The notes under the pieces were generated by a model. The model saw only the letters and a list, made by a program, of their open reading frames with translations. It ran no database searches and was not told where the DNA came from. A stretch of 64,000 bases of DNA, from assembly GCF_024168485.1 (NCBI RefSeq), contig NZ_JALJVY010000007.1, forward strand, positions 124,001 through 188,000, written 5' to 3'. This stretch comes from Sphingobium sp. OAS761 (GTDB lineage Bacteria > Pseudomonadota > Alphaproteobacteria > Sphingomonadales > Sphingomonadaceae). The translations under genes and the position numbers were made by a program. The stretch's first letter is position 1. Every line of letters starts with the position of its first letter. Shown here one piece after another: positions 16,701-24,300 of the stretch.

Positions 16701-18420
16701 GTTCAACCTGCCCCGGTCGAGCTGGGAGGATTATGACAAGGCGTTGATCTCGCAGGGCGGCGGCGTGTTCGCCCGCTCGCTCAAGAAGGTGCCGCTCAGT
16801 CCCCAGGTCCAGGCGATGCTGGATGTCAGCGAGAGCGAGATGGAGCCGACGGCACTGATCTCCGCGATCCTCAAGGCACCTGCCGACCTGCTGTGGTTCG
16901 GCGGCATCGGCACCTATGTGAAGGCCGCCGCACAAAGCCACGGCGATGTCGGCGATCCGGCCAACGACAGGTTGCGCATCAATGCCGAGCAGTTGCGCGT
17001 GAAGGTCATCGGCGAAGGCGCCAATCTGGGCACGACGCAGGCCGGGCGCATCGCCTTTGCCCTGAACGGCGGTCGCATCAACACCGATTTCATCGACAAT
17101 TCCGCCGGCGTCGATTGTTCGGACAATGAGGTGAACATCAAGATCGCCCTGAACAAGGAAATGGCCGAAGGCCGGCTTTCGCTGGACGCGCGCAACGACC
17201 TGCTGGTGAGCATGACCGACGGCGTGGCCGACATCGTGCTGGAAGATAACCGGCTCCAGGCGCTGGGCCTGTCGATCGCGGAGGCAGGCGGCACCGCAGA
17301 TTTGGCCAGCTATGTCCGGCTGATCGAGACGTTCGAGGAAAGCGGGCGGCTGGACCGTCAGGTGGAAGGGCTTGCCGCAAACGACCAGTTGATGCGTCGC
17401 GCACAGGATGGCCAGGGCCTGACCCGCCCCGAACTGGCAGTCCTGCTTTCGACCGCAAAGCTGGCGCTTCAGGATGCCATCGAACAGGGCAATCTTGCCA
17501 GCGACCCGAGCATGACGGCCGAACTGATGGCGGCTTTCCCCGCCGCGATGCAGGCGCGGGAAGCCGATGCCATCGCCGCCCACGCGCTGCGCAAGGAAAT
17601 CGTTGCCACCAAGGTGGCCAATCGCATCGTCAACCGGCTGGGCATCATCCATCCGTTCGAACTGGTGGAGGAGGAAGGCTGTTCCCTGGCGGACATGGCC
17701 GGCGCGTTCCTGATTGCCGAACGGCTCTATGCCATTCGCGACCTGTGGGCGGACATCGATGCGGCCGAAATGGGCGAAGCGGCGCGCCTGGCCCTGTTCG
17801 GCACCATCGCCAGCGGCATGCGCGCCCAGATCGCGGACCTGCTGCGCGGCCTGCCCGCCGGGACATTGCCGTCGGCCGGAGAGGCTTTGCTGGCCGAAGG
17901 CGTAGACAAGCTTGCGGCGCAGGTCGACGATCTGCTGACCAGCGAGGCGCTGCGGCGCACTCAGGGAGTCACCGACCGGCTGATCGAATTGGGCGCGCCC
18001 GACGCGCTGGCCCAGCGTGCGGCGGGCCTGTTCAAGCTCGATGGCGCCGTCGGCATCGCCGCCCTGGCCGACCGCATGAAAGTCGACGAAACCACCCTGA
18101 CCCGCGCCTTCACGCACCTGGGCGAAGCCGTGGGCATCGATTGGGTACAGTCGACCGCCGCCCGTATGGAACCGAGCGATCCCTGGGAGCGGCTGCTGAT
18201 TTCCGGCGTCGCGCGCGACATGCAGCAGGTCCGTCTGGAATTCCTGGCCCAGGGCAAGGGCAAGGACGTCGGCGAGCATGTGGAGGAATGGCTGAAGGCC
18301 AAGGGCCCGCGCATCCGCCAGTTCCGCACGCTGGTCCACCGCGCCAAGGCCGCCGCCGCGCCCAATGTGGCCATGCTTGCCGAAATTGCCGGGCAGGCAC
18401 GCGGTTTGTTGGGGCGGTAA
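13756..18420 (+). CDS. gdhB: NAD-specific glutamate dehydrogenase, large (about 180 kDa) class
   Basis: 1554 aa, the usual size of the L_180 class. It catalyses NAD-dependent oxidative deamination of glutamate to 2-oxoglutarate, a catabolic and nitrogen-balance role in the cytoplasm. The first ~700 residues are ACT-like regulatory domains ([20 protein letters not shown]). The catalytic core follows, with [20 protein letters not shown], the substrate-binding lysine region [20 protein letters not shown], and the NAD-binding [19 protein letters not shown]. The ATG at 13756 follows a GAGAGG ribosome site. The gene is monocistronic and convergent with mlaA. The reading frame is complete with no frameshift. 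Confidence 0.97.
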   Translation: [1554 protein letters not shown]

Positions 18421-18448
18421 CGCCGAAGGAAGACCGCCGCGCCGCCGT

Positions 18449-19363
18449 TCATCGGGGCGGCTGCGGGGCGTCTCCCTTCGTCATGGGGAGCCCGGGGCCG
18501 TAGACGGGCACTATCGTTTCGGCAGGCTGACGTCCGTGCAAGGCATCGATTTCCGCCTTGCGCTGATCGAGGTAGAGCGTGCGATAGGTGCCGTATGGAT
18601 CGTCCGACGCGCGTATATCCTGTAGCCTTTCGTCAAACGCGGCGCGCTCGCCCAACTGGTTGAGAATGGTCGCGGGAATGACGATCGCCGGCTTGTTGAA
18701 CGGCTTGCCCACCGCAAGCGGCAAGATCATCTTGTCCGCCGTGTCGCCGACGATGTCGCGCAATGTCGTAGGCCCTACGATCGGCAGATACATATAAGGG
18801 CCTGGACCCACCCCGTAGAATCCCAGCACATTGGCGATGCCGTTGGGACGGTAGGGCAGATGGAACGGCTTGCGTTTGGCGACGTCGAACAGACCGACAA
18901 ATCCCAGGGTGGAATTGATGGCAAAGCGGCCCGCAGTCTCCGCCGCCTTGCCCGGCTTGAACTGGAGCAGGTAGGCCGCAAACACGACGGGTTCCTGAAG
19001 ATTGGAGAAGAAGTTGCGCAGTCCCTTGCGCGCCGGGCGGGGCAAGCCCTTGTTATAGGCTTTCGCCACCGGCTCGACGACCGCCTTGTCGACCGACTGC
19101 ACCGCCTCGAAGCTTTTGGCGTTCAGCTTTTCCAGCGGATCGCCCGGAGGCGCTCCTTTCTCTCCCGTCACAACAATGTCCTGGACATCATCGTCCCCGG
19201 CATCGGCAGGCGGCGCCGCGGCGAGCGGCGATGGCGCGGAAGGCGCGCCCTGGGTCGTCACGTCCTGCCAGGCAAGGTCGCCGATCGGCGCGAGATCCAG
19301 TTTGGGCGGGTAGGCAACGACCGGCGCACCCATCATCAACCCCGCAGCAAGCGTCGACAGCAT
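18449..19363 (-). CDS. mlaA: MlaA/VacJ-family outer-membrane lipid-asymmetry protein
   Basis: 304 aa from the ATG at 19363, which has AGGA nine bases upstream; the frame is open further to 19468. The MlaA domain is clear: EKLNAKSFEAVQSVDKAVVE, RNFFSNLQEPVVFAAYLLQF, GRFAINSTLGFVGLFDVAKR and GVGPGPYMYLPIVGPTTLRD. MlaA removes misplaced phospholipids from the outer leaflet of the outer membrane and passes them to the Mla pathway. No lipobox cysteine is seen near the N-terminus, so this copy may be exported without lipidation. An Ala/Pro/Asp-rich segment of about 60 residues precedes the domain. Other mla genes are not nearby. Confidence 0.92.
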   Translation of the reverse strand: MLSTLAAGLMMGAPVVAYPPKLDLAPIGDLAWQDVTTQGAPSAPSPLAAAPPADAGDDDVQDIVVTGEKGAPPGDPLEKLNAKSFEAVQSVDKAVVEPVAKAYNKGLPRPARKGLRNFFSNLQEPVVFAAYLLQFKPGKAAETAGRFAINSTLGFVGLFDVAKRKPFHLPYRPNGIANVLGFYGVGPGPYMYLPIVGPTTLRDIVGDTADKMILPLAVGKPFNKPAIVIPATILNQLGERAAFDERLQDIRASDDPYGTYRTLYLDQRKAEIDALHGRQPAETIVPVYGPGLPMTKGDAPQPPR

Positions 19364-19549
19364 TCCATGATTTCCTGACTTTATGACTTGACGGACTGAA
19401 CGGGTCGATGCCGTTCCATGCAGCAACCGCCCGCGACAGCATCCCCGGCCAGAGGCATCCTTTGCCATAGCGGCTAGGCCCGATGCAGGCCGCAGTCAAC
19501 GACGGCCCGAACCGCCGCGCCGCCCATATATTTTGATACAAATTCTTCC

Positions 19550-19571
19550 TGCGAATGGTTTGCAATTGCGA
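19550..19571 (+). promoter_or_regulatory. Fur-box-like operator upstream of the PepSY operon
   Basis: TGCGAATGGTTTGCAATTGCGA lies about 50 nt upstream of the PepSY gene ATG. It shares the TGCGAAT core and a second TTGCGA element with the sites at 24182 and 26641-26693, and all three flank iron-uptake genes. The resemblance to Fur/iron-responsive boxes is by eye. Confidence 0.55.
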
Positions 19572-19622
19572 GTAGCTCGGGTTATGCGGCTTTGATAATT
19601 GTTCGCAGGACTCTCCGCTCCC

Positions 19623-20267
19623 ATGCACGGCACACCACAAGTCAGCAAGCCACGGCCGAAAAGTGCCAAGGCCTTTTGGCTGAAGCAATTGCATATGTGG
19701 CACTGGATGAGTTCGGCGGTCAGTCTGGTCGGGCTGTTGCTGTTTGCCCTGACGGGCATCACGCTCAATCACGCCGCCGATGTCGAGGCGAGTCCGGTTA
19801 CCACCGAAAGAACCGCGACGCTGCCCACGGATATGCTGCGTCAGGTCAATGCCGATAACGGAGGCGACGGCAAGAGGCCCCTTCCTGCGCCCGTCGCGCA
19901 CTGGCTGGAACAGGCCGTCGGGCAGCGTGCGGGCGGTGAGGCCGAATGGTCGGGCGACGACATATATCTTGCCCTGCCCCGCCCCGGCGGTGACGGATGG
20001 ATCGCCATCGACCGGCAAAGCGGCGCAGTGACCAGCGAGGCGACCAGCCGGGGCTGGATCAGCTATCTCAACGACCTGCACAAAGGACGTAATGCCGGAG
20101 AAGTCTGGCGCTGGTTCATCGACATTTTCGCCGGCGCCTGCTTTATCTTCACGCTGACAGGCCTCGTCCTGCTTCAGCTTCACGCCCGCAAGCGCCCCAG
20201 CACATGGCCCCTGGTCGCCACCGGACTGGCGCTGCCGGCCCTGCTTGCCATCCTGTTCATTCATTGA
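19623..20267 (+). CDS. PepSY-associated membrane protein, probable heme/flavin electron carrier
   Basis: 214 aa from ATG 19623. Three membrane helices: about 25-50 (SSAVSLVGLLLFALTGITLN), 165-185 and 195-212, with a periplasmic PepSY-like segment between the first two. Histidines at helix edges (LHMWHW, ITLNHA, NDLHKGR) are candidate heme ligands. Proteins of this type move electrons across the inner membrane, often for iron reduction. First gene of a four-gene run with DUF2271, DUF4198 and ApbE (13 nt, 11 nt and near-overlap spacing), behind a Fur-box-like site. Confidence 0.85.
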   Translation: MHGTPQVSKPRPKSAKAFWLKQLHMWHWMSSAVSLVGLLLFALTGITLNHAADVEASPVTTERTATLPTDMLRQVNADNGGDGKRPLPAPVAHWLEQAVGQRAGGEAEWSGDDIYLALPRPGGDGWIAIDRQSGAVTSEATSRGWISYLNDLHKGRNAGEVWRWFIDIFAGACFIFTLTGLVLLQLHARKRPSTWPLVATGLALPALLAILFIH

Positions 20268-20280
20268 AGGACGTTCCATC

Positions 20281-20814
20281 ATGCAGATCAGCCATCGCCT
20301 GCTGCTGACCGGCACCGCGGCTTTCGGCGCCGCCGGCACCATCGCGACCCCCGCCAGCGCGCAGACCATGACCCTGAGCGTCACCCTGCCGCGCTTGTCG
20401 GTGGCCGAATATCACCGCCCCTATGTGGCCGTCTGGATCGAGAAGGAGGGCGCGACGCCGCGCACGCTGTCGGTGTGGTACGACGTCGACAAACGCGGCG
20501 GCGAAGGCACCAAGTGGTTGCGCGATGTGCGTCAATGGTGGCGCGTGTCGGGCCGGTCGATGAAATTTCCGGCCGATGGCGTGACGGGCGCGACCCGGGC
20601 GCCGGGCGAACAGAAGATTGCCTTCACCGCCGGGCGCGGGCCGCTGGGCGCATTGGGTCCGGGCAACTACACGCTTGTGGTCGAAGCCGCACGCGAAGTG
20701 GGCGGGCGCGAATTGCTGCGCCTGCCCTTTGCCTGGCCGCCCAAGCCCGGCGCAACGGTCAGGATGCAGGGCAAGAGCGAATTGGGCGCTGTGGTGCTGA
20801 ATTTCGGAAAATGA
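20281..20814 (+). CDS. DUF2271 exported protein with a flavinylation-type motif
   Basis: 177 aa. Signal peptide cut near PASAQ (about 28), then a compact beta-rich DUF2271 domain (VTLPRLSVAEYHRPYVAVWI, VWYDVDKRGGEGTKWLRDVR). Residues 99-105 read DGVTGAT, matching the Dgx[S/T]GA[S/T] signal that ApbE modifies with FMN in NqrB/NqrC/RnfG; Thr102 would be the acceptor. An apbE gene sits two genes downstream. I infer a periplasmic flavoprotein that takes electrons from the PepSY membrane protein. ATG 20281 has a GAAGGA ribosome site. Confidence 0.85.
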   Translation: MQISHRLLLTGTAAFGAAGTIATPASAQTMTLSVTLPRLSVAEYHRPYVAVWIEKEGATPRTLSVWYDVDKRGGEGTKWLRDVRQWWRVSGRSMKFPADGVTGATRAPGEQKIAFTAGRGPLGALGPGNYTLVVEAAREVGGRELLRLPFAWPPKPGATVRMQGKSELGAVVLNFGK

Positions 20815-20825
20815 GGGGAGAGATC

Positions 20826-21704
20826 ATGAAGGCCAGACTGACGATTGCAGGCGCGATCGCCGCCCTGCTGATACCCGGCGCCGCGCAGGCGCACCGGCAA
20901 TGGATGTTGCCGTCCTCGACCATCCTTTCCGGCGACGATGCCTGGGTGACGGTGGACGCCGCCGTTTCCAACGATCTGTTCTATTTCGAACATGTGCCGA
21001 TGCGCACCGACGGGATCAGCGTCACCCTGCCGGACGGCAGCAGCGGCAAGATCGAGAATGCGGCGACGGGCAAATATCGTTCCGTCTTCGACGTGCACCT
21101 GACCCAGCCCGGCACCTATCGGATCGCCAGCGTGTCGAGCGGCATCATGGGCAGCTACATGCTGAACGGCAAGCGGGAACGCCTGCCGCGCGGAACGACG
21201 AAGGACAAGCTGGCCAGCGCGATCCCCGCCGGTGCGACGGACGTGCGCACCGCCGAAATGTCCAACCGCAACGAAATCTTCCTGACGCTGGGCGCGCCCA
21301 CCACGACGATCTTCAAGCCGGCAGGCGAAGGCATAGAGATGGTCCCGGTTACCCATCCCAATGACCTGATAGCCGGGGAAACGGCGACCTTCCAGTTCCT
21401 GCTCGACGGCAGGCCTGCCGAAGACATCAAGGTCACGATCATTCCGGGCGGAATCCGCTACCGCGACAGCCTGAACCAGATGGACATGTCGACAGACAAG
21501 GACGGCAGGCTGTCGGTCACCTGGCCGGAACCGGGCATGTACTGGATGAGCGCCAGCATCGGCGGCGGTCGCGCGGGCGGTCCCGGCGCTTCCGGCGCTT
21601 CCGGCATGGGCCAGGACAATGCAGGGTCGCAGGATGACGGTCCGGCCGGGCCGCCGCCCCGGCGTGCATCCTATGTCAGCACTCTGGAAGTGATGGCGCC
21701 CTGA
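20826..21704 (+). CDS. DUF4198 periplasmic protein
   Basis: 292 aa. Signal peptide ending AQAH near residue 22, with the mature protein starting HRQWMLPSSTILSGDDAW, the family hallmark. Two Ig-like beta domains follow (GAPTTTIFKPAGEGIEMVPV, LDGRPAEDIKVTIIPGG), then a Gly/Ala/Pro-rich tail. DUF4198 proteins are periplasmic, often found beside metal or iron uptake genes, and may bind nickel, cobalt or iron; this is not proven. Ribosome site GAGGGGAGAG precedes the ATG at 20826. Its stop overlaps a possible CTG start of apbE. Confidence 0.85.
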   Translation: MKARLTIAGAIAALLIPGAAQAHRQWMLPSSTILSGDDAWVTVDAAVSNDLFYFEHVPMRTDGISVTLPDGSSGKIENAATGKYRSVFDVHLTQPGTYRIASVSSGIMGSYMLNGKRERLPRGTTKDKLASAIPAGATDVRTAEMSNRNEIFLTLGAPTTTIFKPAGEGIEMVPVTHPNDLIAGETATFQFLLDGRPAEDIKVTIIPGGIRYRDSLNQMDMSTDKDGRLSVTWPEPGMYWMSASIGGGRAGGPGASGASGMGQDNAGSQDDGPAGPPPRRASYVSTLEVMAP

Positions 21705-21802
21705 CCAACGGCATACGCATCGCAATTCCGGACACCCTGTCGCCCGGCCAGCTTGCCGGGCGGCCCGTCAACGCCACGATAACGCGGCTGTCAGGCCCGA
21801 CC

Positions 21803-22675
21803 ATGGGCACAAGCTGGAACATTCACGCCGTCGATCCGCCCGCCGGATGCGCCGATGCCGTCCGGCAGATGCTGTCCGGAATCATCGACCAGATGAGCAA
21901 CTGGGAAGCGGATTCGGTCGTTACCCGCTTCAATAGCGCCCCGGTCGGGGGCTGGATGACGTTGCCGCCCGAGATGCTGACGGTGCTGCGGGCGGGGCTG
22001 GACATGGCGGCGCTGTCCGACGGCGCCTTCGATCCGGCGATCGGCCGGATGGTCGACCATTGGGGGTTCGGCCCGCTACCCGGCGCCTCCTCTGGCCCCT
22101 GTTATTCCGAGCGCGCGCCCTGGCGGTGCGTGGAAATCGGGCAGGACCGGGCACGGCGCATCGCCGACGTCACGCTCGATTTTTCCGGGATCGCCAAGGG
22201 ATTCGCCGTCGACATGCTGGCCGACCTGCTGCGCAGATCGGGCGTCGCCGATTTTCTGGTCGAAATCGGGGGCGAATTGCGCGGCGAAGGCATCAAGCCG
22301 GGCATGCAGCCCTGGTGGGTCGATGTCGAAGCGCCGCCGGGCCTGATCGTTCCCACCCTGCGGATCGCCCTGTGCGGGCTGTCCGTCGCGACATCAGGCG
22401 ATTACCGGCGCTTCCGCATCGAGGAGGAGAAGCGGCTGTCCCACAGCATCGACCCGGCCACCGGCCGGCCGATTCCGGCGGATGTGGCCTCCGTCACGGT
22501 GCTGCATGAAAGCGCCATGATGGCCGACGCCTGGGCGACGGCGATTACCGTGGCCGGACCTGAGAAGGGAATGGCACTGGCCACCCGCGAAGGGCTGGCC
22601 GCGCGGCTCGTACGGCGGGACGGCGACCGGGGGATCGAATATATGACGCCCGCCCTGGCCGCCATGCTGGATTGA
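21803..22675 (+). CDS. apbE: FAD:protein FMN transferase (ApbE)
   Basis: 290 aa from the first ATG. ApbE attaches FMN from FAD to a Thr/Ser in target proteins. Motifs visible: MGTSWN at the start, SDGAFDPAIGRMVDHWGFGP, TLDFSGIAKGFAVDML, LVEIGGELRGEG and SHSIDPATGRPIP, then MMADAWATAI. The ATG falls exactly on the conserved PTMGT motif and lacks a ribosome site. The frame is open upstream and reads IRIAIPDTLSPG, so the true start may be the CTG at 21701, which overlaps the DUF4198 stop and has GGAAG upstream. The likely partner is the DUF2271 protein. Confidence 0.92.
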   Translation: MGTSWNIHAVDPPAGCADAVRQMLSGIIDQMSNWEADSVVTRFNSAPVGGWMTLPPEMLTVLRAGLDMAALSDGAFDPAIGRMVDHWGFGPLPGASSGPCYSERAPWRCVEIGQDRARRIADVTLDFSGIAKGFAVDMLADLLRRSGVADFLVEIGGELRGEGIKPGMQPWWVDVEAPPGLIVPTLRIALCGLSVATSGDYRRFRIEEEKRLSHSIDPATGRPIPADVASVTVLHESAMMADAWATAITVAGPEKGMALATREGLAARLVRRDGDRGIEYMTPALAAMLD

Positions 22676-22681
22676 ACGGGA

Positions 22682-23365
22682 TCAGGCGTCGGCCCAGCGC
22701 CGCAGCAGATTGTGATAGACGCCGGTCAGCCGGACGACATCGGCATGACCATGGCCCAGATCGGCGGCCAGCCGCTGGATACTGCTGTCCAAGTCGAACA
22801 GCATCTGCCGTGCGCTGTCATCCCGCACCATCGATTGAAGCCAGAAGAAGCTGGCCACCCGGCGACCCCGCGTGACGGGCGCAACCCGGTGCAGGGACGA
22901 TGACGGGTACAGCACCGCATGACCGGCGGGCAGCTTGACCTGCTGAACGCCAAAATTCGTCTCGACCGTCAGTTCACCCCCGTCATAGGCATCGGGCGGC
23001 TCCAGAAACACCGTCATGGACAGATCGGACCGGATGCGGAAACCCGTGCCCGCCTGAATGCGCACGGCATTGTCGACATGGACCCCGAACGCCTGGCCGC
23101 CGGCATAGCTGTTGAAGAGCGGCGGGAATATCCTGAACGGCAGGGCGGCGGCGATGAACAACGGCGAACGGCCCAGCGCGTCCAGAATCATTTGACCGGC
23201 CTGCCTTGCCGCCGGTGTATCCTCCGGCAGTTGCAGGTTGTTCTTGGCCAGTGCGGACTGATGGCCGGACGTCACATTGCCGTCGACCCAGTCGGCGGCG
23301 TCGACCAGGCCGCGAATGGCATCGAGGCTGCGATGATCGAGCAGGTCGGGAATGGCAATCAACAT
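22682..23365 (-). CDS. Fe(II)/2-oxoglutarate-dependent PKHD-type dioxygenase, PiuC/YbiX-like
   Basis: 227 aa. The cupin-fold iron site is visible: [10 protein letters not shown] (His-x-Asp) and [20 protein letters not shown] (distal His and the 2-oxoglutarate Arg). N-terminal [20 protein letters not shown] and [20 protein letters not shown] are typical of the family. These hydroxylases are encoded next to TonB siderophore receptors and are iron-regulated; the substrate is not settled. It lies 14 nt downstream of tonB. I chose the ATG at 23365, where similarity begins, rather than the longer open frame to 23464. Confidence 0.9.
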   Translation of the reverse strand: MLIAIPDLLDHRSLDAIRGLVDAADWVDGNVTSGHQSALAKNNLQLPEDTPAARQAGQMILDALGRSPLFIAAALPFRIFPPLFNSYAGGQAFGVHVDNAVRIQAGTGFRIRSDLSMTVFLEPPDAYDGGELTVETNFGVQQVKLPAGHAVLYPSSSLHRVAPVTRGRRVASFFWLQSMVRDDSARQMLFDLDSSIQRLAADLGHGHADVVRLTGVYHNLLRRWADA

Positions 23366-23379
23366 GTCTGCTCTGGCGC

Positions 23380-24144
23380 TCAGCCCTGGCCCTGCAAAAG
23401 AAAGGGTATCGCAACCACGCCCTTCACACGCACCGGCGCGCCGCCGCGCAAGGTCGGCTTCCAACGCCAGTTGCGGACCGCATCCCGGGCCGCATTGTCG
23501 AGCCGCGCGAACCCGCTGCTCCGGCTGATGTCGATGGATTCCACTGTGCCGTCCAGCCCAAGGGTGAGTGCCAGGATCACCGTGCCCTGTTCCTTCTTGC
23601 GACGACTGTCGAGCGGATAGCGGGGCGGTTTGCCCGATATCATCTGGGTTGCCAGGTCGCCGCCCTGGACGGAGGCGGGCGGCGCCGGCGGCGCGGCGCC
23701 GGCGGACATGGACGACGGGGCGACCGATGGCGGCGCGGAAACGGGAACCGGAACCGGATCGGGGACGGTCTGCACCGGCTGGCTGATCGGCACGGGCGTC
23801 CGGACGACGGGTGGCGGCGCGACAACCTCCGCCGCGACAGGGGGCGGCGGAACCGCAGCGGCGGGCGGCGGCGGGGGCGGCGGCGTCAGATTGACGACCG
23901 TCAGACTGGCTTCGTCGGCGCGCACCATATGGTGACGAACCTGGACAAGGGCCACGATGGCCACGATGTGCATGATCAAAATCGCGCCGATGATCGGCAG
24001 ATTTGTCCGGGACTGCGCGCGATAGCGGTCCACCGCCGCGACGAACGCCGGCGCAGCGATCGGGCTGGCCGCAGGGGTCCGGGAAAAAACCGGTTCCACT
24101 TCGGCCAGATAGTCGTCAATCGGCTGGCTGGCGGCGTGCAGCAT
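23380..24144 (-). CDS. tonB: TonB energy-transducing protein
   Basis: 254 aa. One membrane anchor (about 49-70, [20 protein letters not shown]), a long proline-rich periplasmic spacer ([16 protein letters not shown] and onward), and a C-terminal TonB domain ([36 protein letters not shown]). It couples the proton-motive force through ExbBD to outer-membrane receptors. exbB/exbD are not in the window. A strong ribosome site (AGGGAGACGAGG) precedes the ATG and a Fur-box-like site lies 38 nt upstream. It is cotranscribed with the PiuC-type dioxygenase and presumably serves the adjacent receptor. Confidence 0.93.
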   Translation of the reverse strand: MLHAASQPIDDYLAEVEPVFSRTPAASPIAAPAFVAAVDRYRAQSRTNLPIIGAILIMHIVAIVALVQVRHHMVRADEASLTVVNLTPPPPPPPAAAVPPPPVAAEVVAPPPVVRTPVPISQPVQTVPDPVPVPVSAPPSVAPSSMSAGAAPPAPPASVQGGDLATQMISGKPPRYPLDSRRKKEQGTVILALTLGLDGTVESIDISRSSGFARLDNAARDAVRNWRWKPTLRGGAPVRVKGVVAIPFLLQGQG

Positions 24145-24181
24145 GACCTCGTCTCCCTGGCCCCGGCCATATCGCAGAGCC

Positions 24182-24201
24182 TAATGCGAATCAATTGCGA
24201 T
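24182..24201 (-). promoter_or_regulatory. Fur-box-like operator upstream of tonB
   Basis: On the plus strand TAATGCGAATCAATTGCGAT, 38 nt before the tonB ATG. It has the same TGCGAAT and TTGCGA elements as the sites at 19550 and 26641-26693. It suggests that tonB and the dioxygenase have their own iron-responsive promoter, separate from the receptor gene. Confidence 0.55.
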
Positions 24202-24269
24202 CCGTCAAATTTCCGAAAGTCCGGACGGGCGGCGACCCGAGGAGGATGGGATGCATCGCCGCCCGTCCC

Positions 24270-24293
24270 GGCCCCGGTCGGGAAACCGGGGCC
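24270..24293 (-). terminator. GC hairpin just downstream of the siderophore receptor
   Basis: A perfect 9-bp stem GGCCCCGGT/ACCGGGGCC with a 6-nt loop, starting 7 nt after the receptor stop codon. No U-run follows, so it may slow polymerase or protect the 3' end rather than act as a full intrinsic terminator. Confidence 0.4.
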
Positions 24294-24300
24294 TGAACCA

